A DNA stretch of 9,117 nucleotides from W1P20-047 sp051878795 (GCA_051878795.1 JBJEKU010000074.1:1-9117), one strand, 5' to 3'. Counted from the stretch's first letter, positions 1-6,090 are shown. Numbers and translations: made by a program. The notes: a model not told the origin generated them from the letters alone.

Positions 1-326
1 CGATCTTGGACACCGCGGTGTTCGGCGCCTGCGTCTCCTATGCACTCATGAACCTTTCGCACATCGTGCTCCGTATCCGTTCTCCTCATATGCCCCGTGC
101 GTATCGCACGCCCGGCGGGGCATTCACCACCTGCATCGCCTTCGTGCTTTCCTGTGTGGCGGTGGTTTCCACCTTCTTCGTCGATGCAGGTGCGGCTATC
201 GGGGCGCTTGCAGCCATCGCGGTAGGTCTTGCGTACTACGCGCTTTACGCACGGAAGCATCTGGTCTCCAACGCTCCTGAAGAGGAGTTTGCCCTCATGC
301 AATCGGCCGAATCCCAACTGCGCTAG
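1..326 (+). CDS. APC-superfamily permease, ethanolamine-permease-like (3' end only)
   Basis: This is the C-terminal part, about 107 codons, of an integral membrane amino-acid/polyamine/organocation transporter; the reading frame is open through the left edge, so the start lies outside the window. Visible features are a membrane segment ending near ALMNLSHIVLRIR, the cytoplasmic loop HMPRAYRTPGG, typical of APC permeases, then two hydrophobic segments (AFVLSCVAVVSTFFV and AIGALAAIAVGLAYYALYA) and the tail VSNAPEEEFALMQSAE. The tail and loop resemble the ethanolamine permease subgroup (family knowledge, recalled without a search). It would import a small amine or amino acid by proton or solute coupling. 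It ends with TAG. No convincing terminator follows; the next gene has its own promoter. The APC call is firm, the substrate is not. Confidence 0.75.
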   Translation, partial: ILDTAVFGACVSYALMNLSHIVLRIRSPHMPRAYRTPGGAFTTCIAFVLSCVAVVSTFFVDAGAAIGALAAIAVGLAYYALYARKHLVSNAPEEEFALMQSAESQLR

Positions 327-396
327 CCGCTGTCATCCCGGTCTCGCTTGCAGCTGATTTTAGATTGCATTTCCATCCGATTTTCCGAAATAACCA

Positions 397-427
397 TTGA
401 CTCTTACGTAGCGTCAACGCTTAGCCT
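397..427 (+). promoter_or_regulatory. MerR-type promoter and operator of the TipA-like regulator
   Basis: TTGACT (397-402) and TAGCCT (422-427) are separated by exactly 19 bp, the over-long spacer typical of promoters that MerR-family proteins activate by DNA distortion. The 21-bp imperfect inverted repeat at 397-417, centred on position 407, has arms TTGAC and GTCAA plus inner CT/AG pairs around TACGTA. This fits the operator layout of the Mta/TipA/BmrR group. The site lies just upstream of the merR-type gene, so autoregulation is the simple reading. Predicted transcription start is near 433-435, almost on the Shine-Dalgarno sequence, giving a very short leader. Confidence 0.75.
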
Positions 428-448
428 GTAAATCAGGAGGTGTTCGAC

Positions 449-1207
449 ATGGAATATTCCGTTAATGCTCTCACGAAGCTTTCCGGGGCCAGTGCACGGA
501 CCTTACGGTACTACGACGAAATCGGCCTGTTAAAACCTTCGCGTATCGCCCAGTCGGGCTATCGCATGTACGGGCCACAGGAAGTGGATAGGCTCCAGCA
601 GATCCTGTTCTACCGGGAACTGGGTTTTCCTTTGAAGGACATCCAGGCCCTGCTGGAAGATCCGGATTTCGACAAGCTTCGTGCGTTCGAAAACCATCTG
701 CAGGCACTCGAGGCGAAGCGGAGTCGACTCGATGCCTTGATTGCCAACGTGAACAAATCGATTTCTGCATTGAAAGGTGATGCAAAGATGACTGATAAGG
801 AGAAATTCCAGGGCTTCGGCGAAAAGCTGGTCGCGGAAAACGAGAAGCATTACGGAGCCGAAGCACGCGAAAGGTACGGTGATGGGGAAGTGGACGCTGC
901 CAACAAGCATATTTCCGGCATGACGCAGGAACAGTTCGAGGCATCTGAAGAGCTGCGTATGCAGCTGGAATCCACGCTGCAGCAGGCTTTCGAGCAGGGC
1001 GATCCTGCAAGCGAGCTCGCCCAGAAGGCGTGCGAGCTGCATAAGCAGTGGCTGTGTGTTTTCTATCCCAAGTACACCAAGGCATACCACAAGGGGCTGG
1101 TGGAAATGTATGTGATGGACGACCGTTTCCGCGCGAATTACGACAAACTGGGCGAGGGTTGCACCGAATTCCTGCGTGACGCGGTGAATATCTTCTGCGC
1201 GGAGTAA
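449..1207 (+). CDS. MerR-family transcriptional regulator with TipAS drug-binding domain
   Basis: Predicted 252-aa cytoplasmic transcription activator. Residues 1-70 are the winged-helix MerR domain (SVNALTKLSGASARTLRYYDEIGLL, then SGYRMYGPQEVDRLQQILFYRELGF, split here only by a loop). Residues 75-110 form the dimerisation coiled coil. Residues 114-252 are a TipAS antibiotic-recognition domain with the hallmark EMYVMDDRF at 219-227. Total length nearly equals that recalled for Streptomyces TipAL (253 aa). The ATG at 449 is chosen because AGGAGG (435-440) ends 8 nt before it; an in-frame GTG at 440 overlaps that site. In this family ligand binding switches the protein to activate its own promoter and often a multidrug exporter gene. 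An MFS exporter follows on the same strand after a 475-bp gap. The ligand is unknown; the cysteines that bind thiopeptides in TipAS appear absent. Confidence 0.92.
   Translation: MEYSVNALTKLSGASARTLRYYDEIGLLKPSRIAQSGYRMYGPQEVDRLQQILFYRELGFPLKDIQALLEDPDFDKLRAFENHLQALEAKRSRLDALIANVNKSISALKGDAKMTDKEKFQGFGEKLVAENEKHYGAEARERYGDGEVDAANKHISGMTQEQFEASEELRMQLESTLQQAFEQGDPASELAQKACELHKQWLCVFYPKYTKAYHKGLVEMYVMDDRFRANYDKLGEGCTEFLRDAVNIFCAE
774..790 (+). promoter_or_regulatory. Probable internal ribosome binding site and start for a TipAS-only protein
   Basis: AAGGTGA at 774-780 lies 7 nt before an ATG (788-790) that is in frame with the regulator (codon 114). It falls exactly at the junction between the coiled coil and the TipAS domain. 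Initiation here would give a 139-aa protein beginning MTDKEKFQGF. Streptomyces tipA is known to make such a second product (TipAS) from an in-frame internal start, which supports the reading. No expression data are available. Confidence 0.5.
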
Positions 1208-1341
1208 TCGTCGGAACGCGTTTGTCTTTCCCTTCAGATATGGAATGTCTGTGGTTTCGGTTAGAGGATGGCTCTTCGAAGCCGTTACACTGTTTCCCGT
1301 CAATGAACGACGGTTGCCAAAGTGGCAGAACGCGTTTCATG

Positions 1342-1362
1342 GGGGGATTCCCGAAATCCCTT
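1342..1362 (+). terminator. Weak hairpin, possible terminator of the regulator gene
   Basis: GGGATT (1344-1349) pairs with AATCCC (1355-1360) around the loop CCCGA, extendable by two G.T pairs, and is followed by TTATTC. The stem is short and the T tract interrupted, so this is only a possible intrinsic terminator, about 140 bp after the regulator stop codon. Confidence 0.3.
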
Positions 1363-1423
1363 ATTCGCTCTCGACTTGAGCCTGGTGCATTGCAGTATGC
1401 GAAAACCGTTGTTGACGACGGAT

Positions 1424-1451
1424 GCCCGGATAAACGAACGGGTATCCGGGC
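1424..1451. repeat. Perfect 9-bp inverted repeat
   Basis: GCCCGGATA (1424-1432) and TATCCGGGC (1443-1451) are perfect complements around a 10-nt loop, AACGAACGGG. No T run follows, so it is not a standard terminator. A second small hairpin, GCCC-TTGAAC-GGGC, lies just downstream. It could be an operator or a structured RNA element upstream of the exporter. Confidence 0.55.
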
Positions 1452-1617
1452 GGCCCTTGAACGGGCGGCATGGGCAACACGGATGGTGATAGCCGGGTTT
1501 CTTGCTTCCTGTCTTTCTCCTTCCTAAGGCAGTGGGCATCGATCGACATTCCCAATCCGGAAGTACCCATTTGGCAGTCAGTATACGGACGGGCATCCGA
1601 ACTGATGACCGAACAAA

Positions 1618-1645
1618 AAACGAGCGGCGGCAACGTCGCTCGTTT
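1618..1645. terminator. GC-rich hairpin with tetraloop just upstream of the exporter
   Basis: The left arm 1618-1629 (AAACGAGCGGCG) pairs with 1634-1645 (CGTCGCTCGTTT): 12 pairs with one G.T, closed by a GCAA tetraloop. A run of A precedes it and only TTT follows. It is therefore a better intrinsic terminator on the minus strand (stem then TTTTTTG) and a weak one on the plus strand. It sits 38 nt before the exporter ATG, so on the plus strand it could act as an attenuator in the exporter leader or stop read-through from the regulator. Confidence 0.55.
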
Positions 1646-1682
1646 GCATGTTTGAAGTGCGAGTTGGAAAGAGTGTGAATGT

Positions 1683-3095
1683 ATGCGGACAAAATCGTTT
1701 GTGCTGTTGTTGGTGGTCCTGTACGGCAGCGAGTTCTTCGCAGGCTATAACGAGAACCTGATGAATATGGGCTTGGTTTCCATTATGGCCGAGTTCGGCG
1801 TCTCTTCCGTCACGGCCCAGTGGCTGGTCACCGGCTACATGATCGCGGCAACGGTGATGGTCACCTGCACTGCGTTCTTCTTCCGCCGTGTCAGGTTGCG
1901 CAGGCTGTATTGCTTCTGCGCCTTGTTCACCATCGCGGGTTCGTTGATGGGTCTTCTTGCCCTGAATTTCCCCATGCTGCTGGCAGCGCGAATCGTTCAG
2001 GCGATCGGTTCGGGAATGTTCATCCCCATGATGATCAGCACCATCCTCGTGGTTTGTCCGAAGAACCGTCTGGGCGTGTACATGGCCATGGGCGGATGCA
2101 TGATCACCTTCGGCCCCGCCTTCGCACCGGTGCTGTGCGGTGCCTTCGTCACGCTTTTGGGATGGAGGTCCATCTTCCTCATCCCGCTGATCGCCATGGT
2201 TATCCTCGCTATCCTGGCGTTCTTCTTCCTGGATAATCTGGAAACCCATGACGACTACCTGGATGTTCCCTCGGTCTGCTTGAGCGCAGTCGCCCTGTTC
2301 GCGCTCTCCTTCGGGCTTTCCGTTATCGCCTCGGAGCCCGTGAAGGGCCTGGTCCTGCTTGCGGTGTTCTTGATCCTGGGAGCCCTGTTTGTGTACCGGC
2401 AGTTCCATTGCGGGCATCCTCTTATCGACCTCACGCCCATGAAGCGCTCTTCCTTCTGGCCCGCGGTGGTGCTGGTGTTCGTTTCCATGATGAGCACCTT
2501 CTCCTCGACGGTGCTGCTCCCCCTGTATTTGGAGGGCGCTTTCGGAATGACCGCATTCCTTGCAGGTATCGTCATGCTGGTTCCCGTTCTGGCCAATGCC
2601 TTCACCACCTTGTATAGCGGTCGCGTCATGGATCGCGTGGGCGAATGGCCGCTTGTCCCCTTGGGGTTCGTGCTCATTGCCATCGGTTTTGCCATCCTCA
2701 CCGTCACCGCATCGGCTATCAGCGTTGTTGCGGTCATCATCGGTGCGCTCTTCCTGTTCATCGGCGTGGGTATGTGCATGACCGCATCGCAGACGGCGGG
2801 TTTGAAAACGCTTCCCCGCAGCCTGAACACCTACGGTGTGACCTTGTTGAGCTTGTCTATCCAGATTGCCGCATGCGTGGGACCGTCCATGTACATCGGA
2901 CTCATGTCATCTGCTCAGGCGAAGGCGGTGGCGACTGGCGCGAGTGCGGCCTTGAGCACTGCGCAGGGCTTTTCTTTCGCGACTGCCTTTGCTGCGGGCT
3001 TCGCCATCTTCGGCGCCATCGTTGCGGCTGCGTATACCTTCAAGGGCAGGTTGGCTGCCAAGGCGAAAGAGCTCGAGCAATCTTCCTGTGAATAG
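1683..3095 (+). CDS. MFS drug exporter, DHA2 (LmrB/EmrB-like) type
   Basis: Predicted 470-aa inner-membrane transporter with about 14 hydrophobic segments, the DHA2 topology. Diagnostic stretches are QWLVTGYMIAATV (TM2), the arginine-rich loop FFRRVRLRRLY after it, AARIVQAIGSGMFIPMMIS (TM4), and MGGCMITFGPAFAPVLCG with LGWRSIFL, matching the antiporter-motif region of LmrB-like proteins. By family these export drugs or toxic metabolites in exchange for protons; the substrate cannot be read from sequence. The start ATG has GGAAAGAG (1666-1673) 9 nt upstream. It stands alone: 475 bp after the TipA-like drug sensor, whose control of it is plausible but inferred, and followed by a terminator region. 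The C-terminus is a charged cytoplasmic tail (KGRLAAKAKELEQ). No frameshift or truncation is seen. Confidence 0.9.
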   Translation: MRTKSFVLLLVVLYGSEFFAGYNENLMNMGLVSIMAEFGVSSVTAQWLVTGYMIAATVMVTCTAFFFRRVRLRRLYCFCALFTIAGSLMGLLALNFPMLLAARIVQAIGSGMFIPMMISTILVVCPKNRLGVYMAMGGCMITFGPAFAPVLCGAFVTLLGWRSIFLIPLIAMVILAILAFFFLDNLETHDDYLDVPSVCLSAVALFALSFGLSVIASEPVKGLVLLAVFLILGALFVYRQFHCGHPLIDLTPMKRSSFWPAVVLVFVSMMSTFSSTVLLPLYLEGAFGMTAFLAGIVMLVPVLANAFTTLYSGRVMDRVGEWPLVPLGFVLIAIGFAILTVTASAISVVAVIIGALFLFIGVGMCMTASQTAGLKTLPRSLNTYGVTLLSLSIQIAACVGPSMYIGLMSSAQAKAVATGASAALSTAQGFSFATAFAAGFAIFGAIVAAAYTFKGRLAAKAKELEQSSCE

Positions 3096-3117
3096 CACGT
3101 TTTTTCGGAGATGATTG

Positions 3118-3148
3118 GAGGGGCGGGGTCCGTTGGGCTCCGCCTTCC
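3118..3148 (+). terminator. Strong hairpin after the MFS gene
   Basis: GGCGGGGTC (3122-3130) pairs with GGCTCCGCC (3136-3144) around CGTTG, with two wobble pairs; the stem extends outward to 3118/3148 with one mismatch. The following sequence is CATTATCC rather than a T run, so it may be an RNA 3'-end stabiliser or Rho-related structure rather than an intrinsic terminator by itself. Confidence 0.4.
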
Positions 3149-3175
3149 ATTATCCTGTGCGAGGTTGAAACCTAA

Positions 3176-3207
3176 GGCGGGGCTTTCTTCCGCCCCTCCC
3201 TTTTCTT
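3176..3207 (+). terminator. Rho-independent terminator of the MFS gene
   Basis: GGCGGGG (3176-3182) pairs with CCCCTCC (3193-3199) with one internal mismatch, or alternatively GGCGG with CCGCC (3190-3194). This is followed by CTTTTCTT. It lies about 80 bp after the MFS stop codon and just before the mechanosensitive-channel gene, separating the two transcription units. Confidence 0.55.
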
Positions 3208-3250
3208 GCGATACTCGGTTCTGTGCGTGGTTTCCGATAAGGAGGCGATC

Positions 3251-4054
3251 ATGAATTCGGTTGAAGAATCTACGCAGGATCTTAGCAGTGCTATCCAGGG
3301 ATTCATCCAGGTGGGGTGGCTCAGCAAGGCGATCACCATCGCCTTGATACTGATTGCCACCGCAGTGGTGAGCCGCTTGTTCACCCGCCTGCTGCATCAT
3401 GCGCTCAACAACGACCAGAATCCGCTTCCCTCGGCGAGTATTTTCATCAACATCGCCCGTGTGGTCGTTTGGGCAATGGGTATCAGCGTGATCCTCTCGT
3501 CGTTCTTCGGGGTGGATGTAAGCGCCGCAATCGCTGCCCTGGGTATCGGCGGTATCGCTTTGTCTCTGGGCTTCCAGGACACCATCTCCAACCTGATCGG
3601 CGGTTTGCAAGTGAGCATCATGGGGATCGTAAAACCGGACGATTATGTCGATGTGGGCGGCCAGCGCGGCGTGGTGCGCGATATCACCTGGCGCCATACC
3701 ACCATCGAAGACCGTGCTGGCAATACCTACATCGTACCCAATGCGGTTATCAACAAGTCGAGCGTAGTGAAGCTCCCTCCGGAAAACAAGCTGGTCATCC
3801 CGATTTCGGTGACAACCGAAGGCGATCGCATGGACGAAACCGTCGAGCGCATCATCGCTGCAGCGCGCGATGCGGCCGGAAAAGTGGCTGATGTGCTGTG
3901 CGATCCCAGCGTGACCTTGAATGCGGTGACGGAATTCGGTTTCGGAGGCTCGCTGGTGGTATGGGTTGTCGAAGATGCCGATGTGACAGCCGCGAAGGAT
4001 GCTGTGGTTCGCGCAATCGCCCCTTTGACCCGTCGTGAGCCCGATCGGGAGTAG
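3251..4054 (+). CDS. MscS-family small-conductance mechanosensitive channel
   Basis: Predicted 267-aa membrane protein that opens under membrane tension to release solutes during hypo-osmotic shock; family members form heptamers. Residues 23-47 are the first membrane helix, about 64-86 the second, and 92-125 the pore-lining TM3 (AAIAALGIGGIALSLGFQDTI, with the family's Ala/Gly packing pattern and the kink-region FQDTISNL). Next comes the MscS beta domain: KPDDYVDVGGQRGVVRDI (128-145) and the IVPNAVINKSSV motif (161-172). The ATG at 3251 follows AAGGAGG with 5-nt spacing; a longer open frame from 3206 lacks such a site. E. coli MscS is 286 aa; this protein ends at APLTRREPDRE and lacks the usual C-terminal FPYPQ-type strand. 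It is monocistronic and converges with the minus-strand amide-ligase gene. Confidence 0.92.
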   Translation: MNSVEESTQDLSSAIQGFIQVGWLSKAITIALILIATAVVSRLFTRLLHHALNNDQNPLPSASIFINIARVVVWAMGISVILSSFFGVDVSAAIAALGIGGIALSLGFQDTISNLIGGLQVSIMGIVKPDDYVDVGGQRGVVRDITWRHTTIEDRAGNTYIVPNAVINKSSVVKLPPENKLVIPISVTTEGDRMDETVERIIAAARDAAGKVADVLCDPSVTLNAVTEFGFGGSLVVWVVEDADVTAAKDAVVRAIAPLTRREPDRE

Positions 4055-4118
4055 CTTGGTGCCTTGCCGAGTGCTGTTCGGTAACTGCGGTCTACCGAGC
4101 ATTAAACCTGAATGAACG

Positions 4119-4158
4119 CAAAAAGACGCAGGACGCACAATGCGCCCGGCGTTTTCGC
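4119..4158. terminator. Bidirectional intrinsic terminator between convergent genes
   Basis: The arms at 4126-4136 and 4142-4152 pair in 9 of 11 positions around the loop ACAAT. The hairpin is followed by TTTTCGCTT on the plus strand and preceded by CAAAAAG, which reads as CTTTTTG on the minus strand. It lies between the plus-strand channel gene and the minus-strand asparagine-synthetase-like gene and can end both transcripts. A smaller stem, GGGCG-GGTGGA-CGCCC, lies at about 4167-4182, next to the minus-strand stop. Confidence 0.75.
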
Positions 4159-4189
4159 TTCCGTTGGGCGGGTGGACGCCCGTCCTTTG

Positions 4190-5779
4190 CTAGCTGCGCT
4201 TCCCATCCATGAAGAACAACTCGTACCAGCGGATGAAGATGTAGATGGACCAGACGCGGCGCCAGAGCGATCCCTTGTTCCCGCGGTAGCGCAGCTTGTG
4301 CCACAGGTTGGATTTCTTCCCGGTGAATTCGTTCAGCAGCGCGTTGATCTCCTTCGGCTTGAAGAATTTCGCGGCAGCCTCGCTCTTGAACGCGCGCACG
4401 ATGTCGCCGTTATAGCGGGGGTCTGCCAGCCACTCGCGGACGGGCACGGGAAAGCCCAGCTTCTTGCGGTATGCCACTTCCTGGGGCAGCACGCGCGAAG
4501 CGGCCTTGCGCAGTGCGATCTTGTTCTGGCCGGCATCCACCTTGAAGCGCGAGGGCATGCGGCGGGCGATATCGAAGATGCGCAGGTCGCAGAAGGGCAT
4601 GCGGATGTCCAAGCCGGTGCCTGCGACGATGCGGGTGGAATTGAACAGGATGCTTCCCTCGAAGTAGCTGCGTAGGTCGGTGTAGAGCATCCACGAAACG
4701 GTGTCGTACTTACGACCTCCCTGCCCGCGTTTCCTCATGAAGTCGGCAGCGGACTTGTTGCCGAAGTAGTGCTTCAGGTAATGCTTCTGGTCGAATTCGC
4801 GCATGGCTTGGGTTGCGCCGTAGTACACGGGGTCGGACTTGCCTTCGAAGCGGGAGGTGTCCTGATAGCCGTTATAACCCGCGAAGAACTCGTCGGCGCC
4901 TTCGCCGGAAAAGCACAGCTTGGTGCGTTGCTTCACCTGCTTGCAAGCGCAATACAGGGAAAGACCCGCCGCGTCGGACGTGGGCTGCTCGTAGGCGAGC
5001 AGGAAATCATCCAAAGTGGCGAAGAAGTCCTCGGGCGTGACCTCGATGCCTTCGAATCCGCGGCCCAAGTACTCTGCGGTTGCGCGGGCTTCGCTTTCCT
5101 CGCTCGCCTTCTGGTTGGCATACGATGCGCAGTACCCCGTGCGCGCACGGCCCATGGCCAGCAGGTAGGAGCTGTCCACGCCGCCCGAAAGGAAGCTGTC
5201 GGGCTGTTCGTCTTCGTCGATGATATCGTGCATGCTCGCCTTCATGGCCGTTTCGATTTCGTCGGCCCAGTCATCCAGGCTCTTGCTCTCATCGGGTTCG
5301 AAGCTCAGTTCCCAGAAGCGGCCCAGGGTAAGGCCCTTCTTCCCGAAGCGAAGCGTGCCGCCGGGTTCCAGCTTGTAAACGCCCTTGAACAGGGTCTCTT
5401 CGCCAGGGATGTAGGAAAAGCCCAGGTAGAACTGGATGAGTTCTTCGTTGAGTTGGCGTTTGAAGCCCGGCTGGTCGAACAGGTCGCGGATCTGCAGCGC
5501 AGTGAGCAGGCGCCCGTCTTCGGTCGGGTAGTAGAACAGCAGTTCGGCGCCCAGCACATCGCGCGTGCAGAACAGCTCTTCTGCTTCGGTGTCGAAAAGC
5601 ACGATGCCGAATTGCCCGTTGATATGCAGGCCCATTTCGTCGCCCCATTTCTGGTACGCGGCTACGACGATGGCTTCTTCGCGTTCGCGGCGGGAGCACT
5701 GGGAAACATCCAGGTCCAGTTTCTTTGCGAGGTCTGCATGGTTGCGGATGAGGCCTTGGTATGCCTTCAGTTCGATCAT
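4190..5779 (-). CDS. Asparagine-synthetase-like amide ligase with shortened glutaminase domain
   Basis: Predicted 529-aa cytoplasmic protein. The C-terminal ATP-pyrophosphatase/synthetase domain (about 170-529) is complete: SFLSGGVDSSYLL (ATP loop, 195-207), CFSGEGADEFFAGYNGY (289-305), DIRMPFCDLRIFDIARRMP (391-409) and RKKLGFPVPVREWL (438-451). This domain adenylates a carboxylate, in AsnB aspartate, and adds ammonia. The N-terminal part matches only the second half of a class-II glutaminase: YQGLIRNHADL at 7-17 lies where AsnB has YNGEIYN, followed by INGQFGIVLFD (53-63) and CTRDVLGAELLFYY (71-84). The Met-Cys-Gly-Ile start, the catalytic cysteine and about 75 residues are missing. ATG 5779 is chosen for the GAAGG 5 nt upstream. 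A GTG at 5818 has no such site. It probably uses free ammonia, or glutaminase activity from elsewhere; the acceptor substrate is not certain to be aspartate. It stands alone on its strand. Confidence 0.85.
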   Translation of the reverse strand: MIELKAYQGLIRNHADLAKKLDLDVSQCSRREREEAIVVAAYQKWGDEMGLHINGQFGIVLFDTEAEELFCTRDVLGAELLFYYPTEDGRLLTALQIRDLFDQPGFKRQLNEELIQFYLGFSYIPGEETLFKGVYKLEPGGTLRFGKKGLTLGRFWELSFEPDESKSLDDWADEIETAMKASMHDIIDEDEQPDSFLSGGVDSSYLLAMGRARTGYCASYANQKASEESEARATAEYLGRGFEGIEVTPEDFFATLDDFLLAYEQPTSDAAGLSLYCACKQVKQRTKLCFSGEGADEFFAGYNGYQDTSRFEGKSDPVYYGATQAMREFDQKHYLKHYFGNKSAADFMRKRGQGGRKYDTVSWMLYTDLRSYFEGSILFNSTRIVAGTGLDIRMPFCDLRIFDIARRMPSRFKVDAGQNKIALRKAASRVLPQEVAYRKKLGFPVPVREWLADPRYNGDIVRAFKSEAAAKFFKPKEINALLNEFTGKKSNLWHKLRYRGNKGSLWRRVWSIYIFIRWYELFFMDGKRS

Positions 5780-5812
5780 GTGCGCCTTCACTTTCCTCTT
5801 GTCGTTCTCACG

Positions 5813-5880
5813 GCACACGCAAGGTTCCGAACCCTGTATTCAGTTGTTGGTCTGGGTTTTTTCAGTCGGTTTGCGTGTGC
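5813..5880. repeat. 10-bp perfect inverted repeat in the leader of the amide-ligase gene
   Basis: GCACACGCAA (5813-5822) and TTGCGTGTGC (5871-5880) are perfect complements with 48 bp between them. Inside are a nested pair AACCC (5830-5834) / GGGTT (about 5854-5858) and a mutually exclusive small hairpin GGTT-CCG-AACC (5824-5834). Read on the minus strand this would be a structured 5' leader ending about 33 nt before the ATG at 5779. It could be a regulatory RNA or a protein operator; no known riboswitch or T-box consensus was recognised. Confidence 0.45.
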
Positions 5881-6029
5881 GAAAATCAGTGCCGGATGGT
5901 TATTTCAAGCGTCCATTTTACTAAGTGAACGGGCGTGTTGCGTGCGTACACACTATGTTCACGGGATGGAAAAACTCGCAGGTTCGCCCTTTTGGGTATC
6001 ATTTGCATCGGAAAGCGAGCCATTGAGCT

Positions 6030-6090
6030 CCGGGCATGCTGCGGCTGCGATGGCCCGGTGACGGTGCAAAGGACGGGGGAATGCTCCGTC
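6030..6090 (+). promoter_or_regulatory. Two hairpins in the upstream region of nfo
   Basis: CCGGGC (6030-6035) pairs with GCCCGG (6053-6058). Downstream, 6072-6078 (GACGGGG) pairs with 6084-6090 (CTCCGTC) around GAATG, and is followed by the T-rich GTTTCGTTTG. The second hairpin is terminator-like and ends 36 nt before the nfo start codon, so it might attenuate nfo or end an upstream transcript. No clear -35/-10 pair for nfo was found in 5880-6110. Functional assignment is weak. Confidence 0.3.

Larger units (their letters stand above)
1208..1682. other. 475-bp intergenic region between regulator and MFS exporter
   Basis: I see no credible protein gene here; the open frames on both strands lack ribosome binding sites and family-like composition. 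The region holds small hairpins (1342-1362, 1424-1451, 1618-1645), the stem TGCCA-aag-TGGCA near 1315-1327, two copies of the palindrome-containing GAACGCGTTT (1214-1223 and 1328-1337), and an inverted pair CGGATGCCCG (1419-1428) / CGGGCATCCG (1590-1599). No tRNA features were found. It probably contains the regulator's terminator and the exporter's promoter, but no clear -35/-10 pair could be assigned to the exporter. Confidence 0.6.

Noticed and set aside
440..448. GTG at 440 as start of the MerR-type regulator
   Set aside because: This codon overlaps the AGGAGG that correctly serves ATG 449; the MerR domain begins at the latter.
1222..1527. Short plus-strand frame of about 100 codons between regulator and exporter
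   Set aside because: There is no ribosome binding site, no recognisable domain, and it runs through several inverted repeats.
2915..4138. Long minus-strand open frame opposite the end of the MFS gene and the channel gene
   Set aside because: It is antisense to a clear MscS gene, has no family-like sequence or ribosome binding site, and is His/Asp/Arg-rich as shadows of GC-rich genes are.
5780..5818. Extended start at GTG 5818 giving a protein beginning Met-Cys
   Set aside because: It superficially recalls the Met-Cys glutaminase start, but the following residues are Arg-Glu-Asn rather than Gly-Ile, there is no SD, and the codon lies in an arm of the 10-bp inverted repeat. ATG 5779 has a better site.
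5780..5880. T-box or known riboswitch controlling the amide-ligase gene
   Set aside because: No T-box sequence (AGGGTGGNACC-like), specifier loop or other recognised aptamer consensus could be found, despite the inverted repeat.
4769..6061. Plus-strand open frame opposite the asparagine-synthetase-like gene
   Set aside because: The minus strand carries all the synthetase motifs; this frame lacks recognisable motifs and a ribosome binding site.
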